A stretch of 64,000 nucleotides of DNA from Acidimicrobiales bacterium (GCA_035536915.1 DATLNE010000014.1:29162-93161), one strand, 5' to 3'. Shown: positions 20,137-29,264, counted from the first letter of the stretch. The notes: generated from the sequence alone by a model not told the origin. Program-made: numbers and translations.

Positions 20137-20717
20137 TCAGCCCCGACTCTCTGCGATCCGACCCAGTTCGTCGGCGTTCAGATGGCGCATGCTGGCGGCG
20201 CGCATCTTCTCCCGCCAGATGGGGTCGTAGACGTCGAGCATGGCCTGATACCTGCTGAGCATCAGCGAGTGGCTATTGCCCCCGTCCGCCGCCTTCACGT
20301 CGTCGACCAGGTCCCTCCAGCGGCCCGTCGCTTGCAGGTAATCGACGTAGCTGGCCATCTTGCCCTCCCGCGCATCGTTACCGTCGAAGCCCTGGAAGAA
20401 CAGGACGTACTTGTGATCGGCCAGCAACGCGGCCCGCTCGGTCTCATCCAATTCGGCGATGCTCGCCTTCATCACTCGGAACATGTCGAGGATGTCGTAG
20501 ACGAGGCGGCAGTCGTCATGCGGCAGCTCGGAGTAGGGCGAGAACACCTTCCCGTACTCGGCCGTGTAGCCCTGCGTGAGGACCTCCTGCATCGCCGGTG
20601 ATAGTCGGTCTCGCTCTCGTCGAGGTGCGACAGGATCTGGTGCTGGAGCGCGAGCGTCTGCCGCTCGAAACGGGATAGCGAAGTCGGCGCGCTCAGGTCG
20701 TCGTAGTCCGTGCTCAT
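20137..20717 (-). pseudogene. YfbU-family gene with a single frameshift
   Basis: The start reads MSTDYDDLSAPTSLSRFE to SETDYH in one frame; from about 20597 the protein continues in another frame as PAMQEVLTQGYTAEYGKVF to the stop at 20137. Joined, it matches the YfbU family over its full length: FERQTLALQHQILSHLDE at the front, a central VLFFQGFDGND, and HLNADELGRIAES at the end, as in E. coli YfbU. The molecular function of YfbU is not known; YfbU-domain proteins occur beside defence and phage genes. A one-base deletion near 20597 accounts for the break. Confidence 0.65.
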
Positions 20718-21299
20718 CGCCTGCCTGTCCGGTGGCTGCTTGTGTTGTCGGGCGTCGAGATCTTACCGAGGCGCTTTCATTACCTTGTTCGAACGCTGTT
20801 CCCCTCCGCACTGAGGTTTCGGTGGCGAGTGCGCACGTTACTGAGTCAACACCGGTCATCTGCGCACCGATGGGCGCCACTTCGGACACGTCTCGCACCA
20901 GCCGCCGCGGCCTATCCGGCGTTGCGAATGGAAGTCGCAGTGGTGCACTACGGCCAGCTCGGCCCTAACGAGGGACACGCGCTCGATCGTCGTCAGCCGA
21001 AAACAACCGAACGCCGTAGACCCCCAGTCGTGAGGCTCATCACGCACGCGCACGAGAGTCGATGTCGACGACAGTTTCGATCGTCAGCGAGCCGCTGCGC
21101 GCCGCTCGTCGTTCGTATGGCTACGCTCCCCTTGCCGATGGCGCGCAGCAGATGGGAACGGATCGCCCGTTCGGGGCCGTGTTCCACTCGTTTCCAGCCC
21201 ATTGGCTGGCTCGCCGGCCCCTGCTGTGTCCGACAGCGCCCCAACGCCCCCCAGACGGCCGTGAGCGTGTTGCAGTCGGGCGTACCCGTGCGTCCGTCG
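20718..21299. other. Island stretch with no gene seen
   Basis: Neither strand holds an open frame with a recognisable motif, plausible start or good composition. Minus-strand fragments such as GERSHTNDERR may be the tail of a decayed gene continuing from 21300-21610. Confidence 0.4.
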
Positions 21300-21610
21300 T
21301 AGACAAGCCGCAGCGCAGGGCGTCGAAGATGCACCGCAGCACCGCGTCCGGCTCGTCCCGTCAGGTCGTCCAGCCGGGCGATGGGGTCGTCCAGCACCAC
21401 CGGCTCGTCGTCGTCCCGCGCCCCAACTGGTCGAGAAGTGCGCCGAGCATGGCCAGCTTCTTCTCGCGCTCGGCGGTCGGCTCCGACAGCCGCTCGGGCA
21501 TGGCCCGGAATGATGCTGCCGTCCTGGTCGTCACGATCCTCGAGCTGGTGGACGAGCCGGAAGCCCCACATGATCGCCAGCGTCGGCGAAGAACATGCGT
21601 ACGCTGAGGG
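21300..21610 (-). pseudogene. Decayed gene fragment in three or more frames
   Basis: Successive protein-like pieces appear in different frames: MWGFRLVHQLEDRDDQDG, then MPERLSEPTAEREKKLAML and GALLDQLG, then RDDDEPVVLDDPIARLDDL, then DEPDAVLRCIFDALRCG. Each joins the next after a one-base shift, and the composite is a plausible acidic helical protein. I do not recognise it. Could also be chance, since GC-rich DNA is open in many frames. Confidence 0.3.
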
Positions 21611-21624
21611 CGTGCGAGGCGACG

Positions 21625-22617
21625 ATGGCACGGAGTGACTTGGTCAAGGCGCTGATGCGGAGCCATCAGCAAGGCGACGATCGCGCCTTCCACTCCGCCG
21701 CCGAGGCACTCATCGAGGACGAGCGACGGAAACGGCATGATCTCCTCGCTAACGAATTGACGGCGATTCTCCAAGAACCGACGTCAGGCAAGCGGCCGCT
21801 GCACGTTTCCTCACTCAAGCCGTTGCCGAAGACCCGAGACGACCTCCCCTTGTTGTCGATCTCGCAGCCGTCAGTCACGTTCCAGGATCTCGTGCTCCCG
21901 GCCGACGTGAGCTCCGTCTTGGAGTCCGTGGTCGACGAGTTTCGCCAACGGTCGATGCTGCGAGCGCACGGGGTTCGCCCTCGCTCAACGCTCCTCTTTG
22001 TCGGGCCGCCGGGATGCGGAAAATCTGTCAGCGGCGCCGCGATCGCCGGTGAACTCGGGCTGGCTATCGCCCGAATCCAGCTCGCCACCGTCGTATCGTC
22101 GTACCTCGGAGAGACGGCGCGGAACCTCGAACAGATCTTCACCTTTCTCAACAGCGGTTCGTGGGTGCTTCAGTTCGACGAGTTCGACATGCTCGGCCGC
22201 GAGCGATCAGACCGGTCGGACCACGGTGAACTTCGACGCGTCGTTGCTGCAATGTTGCAGATCATCGATGAAAACAATGCCGACTCTGTGTTTGTTGCCA
22301 CTTCGAATCATCCGGGACTGCTCGATTCGGCCGTCTGGCGTCGCTTCGATGAGGTTGTGGAATTCCCGCTTCCAGACGAAGCAGCGCGCGCCGCACTAAT
22401 TCGGCTAAAACTCCGAGGAGTGCGAGCAGACTTGAAGCCTACTGAAGAGGCCCGTCGAATGGAGGGGCTCAGCGCAGCCGACATCGAAAGCGTCTGTCTG
22501 AACGCTATTAGGCTGATGGTTCGCCGCTTCGACAAGGCGGTAACCGCCGAGCACATCGCGTACGGAATGGAACGGGAAGAGGCACGGAGACGAGCGATCA
22601 ACAGCTCCCTGGGATGA
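21625..22617 (+). CDS. ietA: AAA+ ATPase of an IetAS-type defence pair
   Basis: 330 residues. A helical N-terminal region (1-80), then one AAA+ module: Walker A GPPGCGKS (127-134), Walker B with VLQFDEFDML (Asp185, Glu186), sensor 1 FVATSN (Asn228) and arginine fingers at RR (239-240). No protease or membrane part. ATG 21625 is preceded by GCGAGGCGACG; an ATG ten codons upstream is less well placed. The stop overlaps the ATG of the subtilase gene (ATGA). A single AAA+ ATPase coupled to a subtilisin-like protease is the composition of IetAS, first described on plasmid pTiC58 and later shown to protect against phage. The ATPase is expected to control or license the protease. Confidence 0.85.
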   Translation: MARSDLVKALMRSHQQGDDRAFHSAAEALIEDERRKRHDLLANELTAILQEPTSGKRPLHVSSLKPLPKTRDDLPLLSISQPSVTFQDLVLPADVSSVLESVVDEFRQRSMLRAHGVRPRSTLLFVGPPGCGKSVSGAAIAGELGLAIARIQLATVVSSYLGETARNLEQIFTFLNSGSWVLQFDEFDMLGRERSDRSDHGELRRVVAAMLQIIDENNADSVFVATSNHPGLLDSAVWRRFDEVVEFPLPDEAARAALIRLKLRGVRADLKPTEEARRMEGLSAADIESVCLNAIRLMVRRFDKAVTAEHIAYGMEREEARRRAINSSLG

Positions 22618-25088
22618 GCGATGGAGCCCAGGGGGGGCTCCATCTACTTCGGCTGAGGCGGACGCTTGAACCAGGCGGGCGTCGGCCGGGCCGCGGGTTC
22701 GGAGGCGGACGCCGCCATGAGGATCTCCCTCGCCACGGTGGTGAGCTTCAGCAACGTGCCCGGACTATCACCATGGGCCATCTCGCCCGGACCGCCGTTC
22801 TTGGCATCGACCCCCGTCTCGTGCTCGTGTTTGAACTCGGCGCGCCAGTCGAACCGGAGGACTTCCGACGGGCGGGACTACGCGTGCTCGACGCCTCGCA
22901 CCGCCGTGTCGTCATCGCCTTCGCCGACGACCCGGAGCTCGCAGCGTTCAATGAGCGCCTGGACGCACTGCAGGGCGGGGCACCGGAGGGCCAGAAGTCG
23001 GAGCCGTACGCGGCGTTCTTCGACGCTATCGACAGCCTGCGGACTCTGGGACCGGATGACCGCGTCACGGAGCGGTTGGCGCAGGTCCTCGCATCCGGCT
23101 CAGCCGACGGGATGCTACGGCTGGACGTCGAGTGCTGGCACCCCGACGACCGCGACCTCGCCGCGGATTGGCTCGCAGCGCTCTCCGATGCCGTTGATCA
23201 AGCCGGCGGGCGCGTGGCGGACCGCTACGTCCATGATGCAGCAGGGCTTCTGCTCGCACGCGTGTATGCGCCGGCCAAACGGGTACACGAGCTCGCCGAG
23301 CTTGACTTCGTAGCACGAATCGACGTACTTCCGACCCCCGCGCTCACCGTGCCGCAGCTTTTGGGAACGGACGATGCGCGACTCCCTCCGGTTGAGCCGC
23401 CCGCGGACGGGGCACCGATCGTCGGGGTGATCGACTCAGGCGTCCGTTCGGCTCACCCCCTCCTGGCTGGCGCGGTCGTGACCGCGGACGCACTCGGCAC
23501 GGGCATCGCCGACGGCCAGGACGAACACGGGCACGGGACGATGATCGCCGCACTGATTCTTCACGGTCGCGTGGACAGCGCCATCGCCCGCGGGCTGCCC
23601 CTTCGGCCGCTCGCGCAGATCGTCTCAGCTCGCGTGCTCAACTCCGAAAACCAATTCCCGGAGGAAGACCTGTGGGAACGGGACCTCGCGGACGCAGTTG
23701 AATGGTGTGTCGATCAGGGCGCTTCGGTAATCAACATCTCGCTCGGCGACAATCGGGCCGTCCTTTCCGAGGCACGTCAGATGAGCGCCGCCGCCGTCAT
23801 CGACGCCCTGGCGCGTCGGCACGGGGTCACGATCGTGATCTGCACCGGCAACATCGGACCGCTCGACTACATGGACGTGAGCGACGAAGGTGCCGCTGTT
23901 GCGTATCCCGCGCCGCTTCTGGACGCCGCCCACGCCCGGCTCATTGATCCCGCTCCCGCCATGCTCGCTCTCACCGTAGGCGGGATGACCCAGGCGGCCG
24001 CCGCGACCGGACTGAGCGGGCGCGAGACGGTCGTCCGAGTTCCCATGGGACGCCCGGGCTGGCCGTCCCCGTTCACGCGAGTGGGCCCGGGCGTTGGCGG
24101 CGCGGTAAAGCCTGAACTGGTCGAGCTGGCAGGAACGCTGGGGATCGAGTCCGGCCGGCTTGTGGACAATGACGCCGAGTTGAGTGTGATCAGCGCGGGA
24201 GCCGCCGTAGACCGGCTCCTTGCTTTCGATGTCGGTACGAGTTTCGCGGCGCCTCTCGCCACCCGCGTCGCCACGGCTGTCAAGGCCAGATTTCCGGACT
24301 TCTCGGCTAATCTGGTTCGCGCCCTGGTGTTGTCATCGGCTGAGCCACCTGCATTCGGGCAGGAATTGGAAGCCGAGCGCCCGTCAGACCGCGCCGAGGC
24401 GGTTCGTCGCCTCTTCGGATACGGGCGACCATCCATCGCGCGAGCTACTGAGTCGACCACCCACCGTGTCGTCCTCGTAGCCGAGGATCAGATCCCGATC
24501 GACGGAATCCACATCTACGAGATTCCTGTTCCCGAAGCGTTCTTCGCCGCGGGTGGGCAGAGAGGGCTGGACGTTGCGCTTGCATATAGCCCCCGGACGC
24601 GCGCGCACAGGCTCGATTACATGGCGAGCCGCATGGAGTTCCACCTGGTCCGTGGGATGCCTCTCGACGACGTCGCCCGAATATTCGCCCAGTTGGAGGA
24701 CGAGGCAGATGACGGCGAGAATGCCGATACTGATGTCCAAGGCGAAGCAGGTGGGCAGGAGCTTGATGCCGAACCGGCTCAGCCCACGTCGCTCCGACAA
24801 CTCGGCTCCCGCTACTGCGGGATGTCACCGTCGACCACTGTTCGGTCGCGCGGGGCCAACCAGCTCGGTCGAGTCGTGTTCAGCCAACGCCTGGACCGGG
24901 ACCGCCACACCCCCATGCACCTTGTTGTTCGGAACCTGAACCGGTGGGACGACTCCACGGCGACACAGCCCTACGCCCTGGCGCTGGCGCTTTGGCGGAC
25001 CGAGTCGCACGGCGAACTCTACGCCGAGCTTGAGGCACGACTTGAAACGGTCGTAGAGGTGCCCGTCGAAATCGAGCTTCGGCCTTGA
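22614..25088 (+). CDS. ietS: Subtilisin-like serine protease of an IetAS-type defence pair
   Basis: 824 residues, cytoplasmic (no signal peptide), unlike secreted subtilases. A 250-residue N-terminal region begins with an Arg/Gly-rich segment (RRPGRGFGGG) and contains LGIDPRLVLVFEL and DVECWHPDDRDL. The S8 protease domain carries the triad Asp274 (GVIDSGVRSAHPL), His307 (DEHGHGTM) and Ser543 (GTSFAAP), with the oxyanion Asn in TGNIGPLD. A C-terminal region of about 200 residues follows. The ATG overlaps the ietA stop by 4 nt, so both proteins should be made in step. Expected role: protease kept in check by the ATPase and released during infection; this mechanism is inference. Confidence 0.85.
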   Translation: MSDGAQGGLHLLRLRRTLEPGGRRPGRGFGGGRRHEDLPRHGGELQQRARTITMGHLARTAVLGIDPRLVLVFELGAPVEPEDFRRAGLRVLDASHRRVVIAFADDPELAAFNERLDALQGGAPEGQKSEPYAAFFDAIDSLRTLGPDDRVTERLAQVLASGSADGMLRLDVECWHPDDRDLAADWLAALSDAVDQAGGRVADRYVHDAAGLLLARVYAPAKRVHELAELDFVARIDVLPTPALTVPQLLGTDDARLPPVEPPADGAPIVGVIDSGVRSAHPLLAGAVVTADALGTGIADGQDEHGHGTMIAALILHGRVDSAIARGLPLRPLAQIVSARVLNSENQFPEEDLWERDLADAVEWCVDQGASVINISLGDNRAVLSEARQMSAAAVIDALARRHGVTIVICTGNIGPLDYMDVSDEGAAVAYPAPLLDAAHARLIDPAPAMLALTVGGMTQAAAATGLSGRETVVRVPMGRPGWPSPFTRVGPGVGGAVKPELVELAGTLGIESGRLVDNDAELSVISAGAAVDRLLAFDVGTSFAAPLATRVATAVKARFPDFSANLVRALVLSSAEPPAFGQELEAERPSDRAEAVRRLFGYGRPSIARATESTTHRVVLVAEDQIPIDGIHIYEIPVPEAFFAAGGQRGLDVALAYSPRTRAHRLDYMASRMEFHLVRGMPLDDVARIFAQLEDEADDGENADTDVQGEAGGQELDAEPAQPTSLRQLGSRYCGMSPSTTVRSRGANQLGRVVFSQRLDRDRHTPMHLVVRNLNRWDDSTATQPYALALALWRTESHGELYAELEARLETVVEVPVEIELRP

Positions 25089-25472
25089 CGCCAACGCTGG
25101 CGGACAACCTCACGGATGCGCCTCTGGGAGCGCCGCGGCCGCTACCGCTGGCCCACCGCTCGCAGTCGTCCGAGTCGTTACGGTGCCGAGGTCTCTACGT
25201 GACCCTTGCCGGACGCTTGCGGCCGTGACCGAATCGGTGAGCGGCGGGCATCGAAGCCCACGGCGGTCGCTCTCACGGCCGCCGGGGTTTGCTGGCAACG
25301 AATGACCGCGGCGAGTTCCCATCAGTGTTCATCCCGCCGAGGGTTCGGACCCGTGCAGGCGCGAGAAAGCAGGCGAGAGAGCGGGCTCTTCATGCGCTTC
25401 ATGTTTGCGTCTGAAGTCGGTCAGCGAAGGACGCAAGGGTTGTAGTCGGCACAGCGGCTGGGAACGCTCTGC
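25089..25472. other. Intergenic stretch between ietS and the excisionase gene
   Basis: 384 bp with only short, low-quality open frames. No terminator with a T-run, tRNA or repeat was found by eye. Confidence 0.45.
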
Positions 25473-25745
25473 CTAGCTCGCGCGGCTGCGGTTCCGGTCG
25501 AGCCAGGCGGCGATGTCGTCGGGGTCGAAGCGGATGAGGTGGCCCCACTTGATGAAGGGGATGCGGCGCTCGGCGATGAGGCGTCGGATGTGGCGCTCCT
25601 TGACGCCGAGGTGGGCGGCGAGCCCCGGCACGTCGAATAGCCGGGGCAGCGCCGCCTTGTCGATCATCGGGACTCGGTCAGGCGACGGGCGGTTCTGGTC
25701 GTTGATGGCAGTCACGGGCAGCAACGTGCGCCGAGGGACTGACAC
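25473..25745 (-). CDS. Excisionase/MerR-like helix-turn-helix (HTH_17) protein
   Basis: 90 residues. The core FDVPGLAAHLGVKERHIRR followed by RIPFIKWGHLIRFDPDDIAAWL is the winged-helix layout of HTH_17 DNA-binding proteins encoded beside tyrosine integrases, where they act as excisionases or controllers. GTG 25745, preceded by CAGGGGTC, is used; ATG 25667 gives a shorter protein starting right before the fold. It lies 26 bp after the integrase stop and is probably co-transcribed with it. Confidence 0.82.
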   Translation of the reverse strand: MSVPRRTLLPVTAINDQNRPSPDRVPMIDKAALPRLFDVPGLAAHLGVKERHIRRLIAERRIPFIKWGHLIRFDPDDIAAWLDRNRSRAS

Positions 25746-25771
25746 GACCCCTGACCGCTCGCCTGACAGCC

Positions 25772-26884
25772 CTACGCCACCTCGCTGACACCGCCGCCTC
25801 GGCGGGCCGTGTCAGTTGCGTTGAACGCCTTGTCGAACGCCGACGCGATCGCCTCGTCGAGTTCCGGGAACAGGTCGCCGTAGCGGTCGAGCGTGACCGT
25901 GATCGACGCATGGCCCATCCGCACCTGGATCGTCTTGGCGTGGGCACCCGCTCGGATGGCCAGCGCCACGCTCGTGTGGCGCAGGTCGTGGAATCGGCAC
26001 TTCACGCGGGCGGCGGCCAGCGCGGGCTTGAAGTAGTGCGTGTGGAAGCTCGACGCGATCAGCGGGTTGCCCGCCTGGTTCACGAACACCAAGCCGTCCG
26101 CGCCCGGCGCCGAGAACCGGTCCATGTGCTCGGCCAACATCCGCGCCGTGAACGGGGAGATGGCGATGGTCCGCACGCCCGCCTCCGACTTGGGTGGGTG
26201 CCAGACCCACTCACCGTTGTCCAGGCGGATCAACTGCTCGACCACCTCGACCTTGCACGCCTTTCAGGTCCACCCGTGACCGGCGCAGTCCCACCAGCTC
26301 GCTCCAGCGCATGCCGCTGTCGACGGCCAGGAAGATCAGCGCGCGATAACGGTCCGGCAGGCCGTCGGCCAGGTCGAACACCTGCGGCCAGTCGAGGATC
26401 GCCATGCGCCGCCTTGGGACGCTCGGCGGCTGGACGCCGGCGCACGGGTTCGACGCCAACCGCTTGTGCTTGACCGCAACCTCCAGCACGCGGTGCAGCG
26501 TCCGGTAGTGGCGGTGCACCGACGACGGCGCCAGGCCGCTGTCGATCTCGTCCAGCAGCCACTCCTCGATCTCCTCGGCCCGCAGGCGACCGAGGCGGTA
26601 CGTCCCGAACTTCGGCAACACGTACCGGCCGAGGTCACGGCGATACGTCTGCTGCGTGGTGTCGGCCAACCGCCGCGCCAGCGACATGAAGCGCTCGCAC
26701 CACTCCCCCAGCGTCATGTCGGCCGCACGGGGATCGATCCACGAGCCCCGCTCCAGCGCCACCTCTTCCTCGCGCACCCAGCGCTCGGCGTCGGCCTTCA
26801 GGGTGAACGACTTCGACCGCAATCGGCCGCTCGCGTCGCGGTACCGGCCCCGGTACTTGCCGTGGTGCTCTCGATGAACCCCAT
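25772..26884 (-). pseudogene. Tyrosine-type integrase with two frame breaks
   Basis: The N-terminal SAM-like and start of catalytic domains (SKSFTLKADAERWVREEE, ending in DSGMRWSELVGLRRSRVDL with the first catalytic Arg) are in one frame. The rest (KSEAGVRTIAIS, HDLRHTSVALA, RMGHASITVTLDRYGDL with the remaining His, Arg, His and Tyr) is in another, shifted near 26250. A further shift near 26879 separates the best start, ATG 26884, from the body; otherwise a TTG at 26822 would be the start. The two shifts are opposite in sign. All catalytic residues survive but not in one polypeptide. Adjacent to tRNA-Cys, its expected target. Confidence 0.8.
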
Positions 26885-26900
26885 CTCCAACCTCCGGTCT

Positions 26901-26919
26901 TGGGGAGCGCTTGGGGAGC
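26901..26919 (+). repeat. Right arm-type repeat
   Basis: Identical to 18119-18137 over 19 bp, same orientation, with a third TGGGGAGC-like unit lacking. Lies just upstream of the integrase start, where arm sites and the integrase promoter often overlap. Confidence 0.55.
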
Positions 26920-27028
26920 GCTCGGCCTGAAAACCAGGGGGTTCGGGGGGTCGACGGCGGTCACTCCCGGTCTGTCACGGACAGACCGAAAACCGCCCCT
27001 GACCTGCCATTATGCACGCAGATCAGGT

Positions 27029-27103
27029 TGGAGGCGGCGACCGGAATCGAACCGGTGTACAGGGCTTTGCAGGCCCTTGCCTAAGCCACTCGGCCACGCC
27101 GCC
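27029..27103 (-). tRNA. tRNA-Cys (anticodon GCA), CCA encoded
   Basis: The minus strand folds into a full cloverleaf: acceptor GGCGGCG pairs with CGCCGCC, the anticodon stem AGGGC/GCCCT encloses CTGCAAA with anticodon GCA, and the T arm is CCGGTTCGATTCCGG. CCA is encoded at 27031-27029. The anticodon arm is the attachment core of the island. Confidence 0.95.
27055..27072 (+). repeat. Right copy of the island attachment core, within tRNA-Cys
   Basis: GTGTACAGGGCTTTGCAG, spanning the anticodon loop and 3' stem side of the tRNA; identical to 18049-18066. Confidence 0.75.
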
Positions 27104-27140
27104 AGGAGGTTGCAGTGTAGGTGGCGGCGACCGGCCGTGC

Positions 27141-29264
27141 TCAGTACGCCAACAACTCCTCGGCGGCGGCGGCGATGTCGTCGATCTGCGGGAGCACGGC
27201 GTTTTCCAGCGTGGGCTCGTAGGCCACGTGCGTGTCGATGGCCGCCACCCGGCGCACCGGGGCGTCGAGGTGCTCAAAGCAGTTGTCGGCCACCCACGCT
27301 GCCACCTCGGCCCCGAACCCGCACGTGACGATGTCCTCGTGCACCACCAGCACCCGCCCCGTCCGCTTCACGGAGGCGGCGACCAGCTCCTGGTCCCACG
27401 GCACGATCGTGCGCAGGTCGATCACCTCGATGTCGCCGACCTCGGCATCCGCCAGCCGCTCGGCCGCTCGCAACGACTTCTCCACGGTGGCGCCGTAGGT
27501 GACGATGGTGAGGTCGGCCCCCGGCCTGCGCACCTCGCCCCGCCCGAACGGCAGCACCCAGTCGGACGGCGGGTACGGGTCGCGGGTGTAGGGCTGGCGC
27601 AACAGGTGCTTGTGCTCCAGGAACAGCACCGGGTCCTCGTGCCGGAACGCGGCGCGTAGCAGCCCCGCGGCGTCACGGGCGCGTGACGGAAAGGCGATCA
27701 ACAACCCGGGCACGTGGGCAAAGATCGACTCTCCGGACTGGCTGTGCCAGATCGACCCGCCGGTGAGGTAACCGCCGATCGGCACCCGCACGACCATGGG
27801 GCAGGTGAACGCCCCGTTTGAGCGCCAGCGGATGGTGGCCACCTCGCTCTTGAGCTGCTGCATGGCAGGCCAGATGTAGTCGAAGAACTGGATCTCCGGC
27901 GCGGGCCGCAACCCTCGGATGGCCTGGCCCACCGCCCGCCCGATGATGTTGGCCTCGGCCAACGGCGTGTTGTAGCAGCGGGCGATGCCGTACGTCCGCT
28001 GCAGCCCGTGGGTGGTGCCGAACACCCCGCCCTTGCCCTCGACGTTGGCCAGCACCTGCTCCCGGGCGTCGGCCACGTCCTCGCCGAACACCCGGATGCG
28101 CTCGTCGGCCGCCATCTGCTCGTGCAGCGTGCGCTTGATCGCCTCGCCGAAGGCCACTACGTCGCCGGCGCCCTCGCCTTCAGCGGGCACCTCCCCCGGG
28201 TCGGGCAACGAGGGCATGGCCACGACGTGCTCCCGGATCGTGGCGGGGTCGGGCCGAGCAGCACCCAGCGCTTCTCGCGCCGCGTCGGCCACGATCTGCT
28301 TGGCGTCGTCGCGGATGGCTCCGGCCTCTTCCTCCGTCAGCACACCGCCCCGTACCAGGTTGCGCTCCATCAGCAGGATGGGGTCGTGGTCGGCCTCGTC
28401 GGCCAACTCCTCGGTGGAGCGGTACTTGCTCTGGGTGTCGGCCGCCGAGTGCGAGTACGGCCGGGTCACCGTGGCGTGGATGAGCGCCGGCCCCACGCCG
28501 GCCCGCACCTGGGCGATGGCCTTGGCCCCGTTGCGCCGGGCCGTGAAGTAGTCGCGCCCGTCGAAGCGGTGCACCTCCAACCCACGGAAGCCCCGCACCA
28601 ACTCCGAGATCGGCGCAGGCGACTGGTCGGACGACGGCACCGAGATGGCGAAGCCGTTGTCGGCCACCAGGAACAGCACCGGCAGGTGCAAGGTGGCGGC
28701 CGTGTTCAACGACTCCCAGAACTCGCCCTCGGAGGTGGCCCCCTCCCCCAGCGAGACGTACGTCAGCTCGTCGCCGTGGGCCGAACAGCCCGGCAGTTGC
28801 GGGCGCCGGGAGATGTAGCGGGCCGCCTCGGCGCATCCCACCGCGGGCAGGCACTGGCTGCCCGTGGGGCTCGACTGGGTGACGATGTTGAGCTCCCGCG
28901 ACCCCCAGTGCGACGGCATCTGCCGCCCACCCGACGCCGGGTCGTCGGCCGAGCCGACCGCCTGGAGCAACACCTCTGTGGGCGTCACCCCGAGGCCCAG
29001 CACCAAGGCCTGGTCGCGGTAGTACGGGAAGAACCAGTCGTAGGCGGGCCGCAGCGACCGGGCTAGCCCCAGCAGCAGCGCCTCGTGGCCCGCCCCGGAG
29101 ATCTGGAAGAACACCTTCGACTGCTTCTGGAGGGCCATCTCCCGGTCGTCGATTGCCCGCGACACGCACGCCAGGCGGAAGTCGTCGACCAACTCCTCGT
29201 GGGGGAACCCGAACAGCGAGCCGCCGCCGCTGGAGCGATCGCTCATCGTCGTGGTGGCTGCCAT
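27141..29264 (-). CDS. Fused alpha-beta E1 component of a branched-chain-type 2-oxoacid dehydrogenase
   Basis: 707 residues. The N-terminal half is an E1-alpha unit with the thiamine diphosphate motif (GEGATSEGEF with a downstream Asn in VADN); the C-terminal half (from about residue 370) is E1-beta with GEDVADAREQVLANVEGK and the terminal transketolase C domain. In most bacteria the two are separate chains. It decarboxylates a 2-oxoacid, feeding E2. ATG 29264 follows GAGGGAGGTCG; a longer reading is unlikely. E2 and E3 genes are not in the window, so substrate choice between branched-chain acids and pyruvate is open; similarity favours 2-oxoisovalerate-type enzymes. Confidence 0.88.
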   Translation of the reverse strand: MAATTTMSDRSSGGGSLFGFPHEELVDDFRLACVSRAIDDREMALQKQSKVFFQISGAGHEALLLGLARSLRPAYDWFFPYYRDQALVLGLGVTPTEVLLQAVGSADDPASGGRQMPSHWGSRELNIVTQSSPTGSQCLPAVGCAEAARYISRRPQLPGCSAHGDELTYVSLGEGATSEGEFWESLNTAATLHLPVLFLVADNGFAISVPSSDQSPAPISELVRGFRGLEVHRFDGRDYFTARRNGAKAIAQVRAGVGPALIHATVTRPYSHSAADTQSKYRSTEELADEADHDPILLMERNLVRGGVLTEEEAGAIRDDAKQIVADAAREALGAARPDPATIREHVVAMPSLPDPGEVPAEGEGAGDVVAFGEAIKRTLHEQMAADERIRVFGEDVADAREQVLANVEGKGGVFGTTHGLQRTYGIARCYNTPLAEANIIGRAVGQAIRGLRPAPEIQFFDYIWPAMQQLKSEVATIRWRSNGAFTCPMVVRVPIGGYLTGGSIWHSQSGESIFAHVPGLLIAFPSRARDAAGLLRAAFRHEDPVLFLEHKHLLRQPYTRDPYPPSDWVLPFGRGEVRRPGADLTIVTYGATVEKSLRAAERLADAEVGDIEVIDLRTIVPWDQELVAASVKRTGRVLVVHEDIVTCGFGAEVAAWVADNCFEHLDAPVRRVAAIDTHVAYEPTLENAVLPQIDDIAAAAEELLAY

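Larger units (their letters stand above)
18049..27072. mobile_element. tRNA-Cys-associated integrated island of about 9 kb
   Basis: Bounded by an 18-bp direct repeat identical to the tRNA-Cys anticodon arm. Contents from left to right: orphan VapB-type antitoxin remnant, TIR protein, broken YfbU gene, a decayed stretch, the ietA-ietS pair, an excisionase-like gene and a frameshifted tyrosine integrase next to the tRNA. Both ends also carry a 19-bp double motif (18119-18137, 26901-26919) in the same orientation. The flanks hold ordinary chromosomal genes. One point does not fit a simple integration: the displaced original 3' half of the tRNA, expected just left of 18049, is not there, so the left junction has probably been rearranged. 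Confidence 0.75.

Noticed and set aside
18998..21126. CGTTCGTATGG followed by CGCTCC at both 18998 and 21110
   Set aside because: Only 17 of about 20 bases match and flanks align poorly; too weak to call a repeat.
21062..21607. A 181-codon plus-strand frame upstream of ietA
   Set aside because: Reads as unstructured sequence antisense to the decayed fragment; ietA has its own start at 21625.
25206..25445. 79-codon plus-strand frame after ietS
   Set aside because: No start signal and no recognisable composition.
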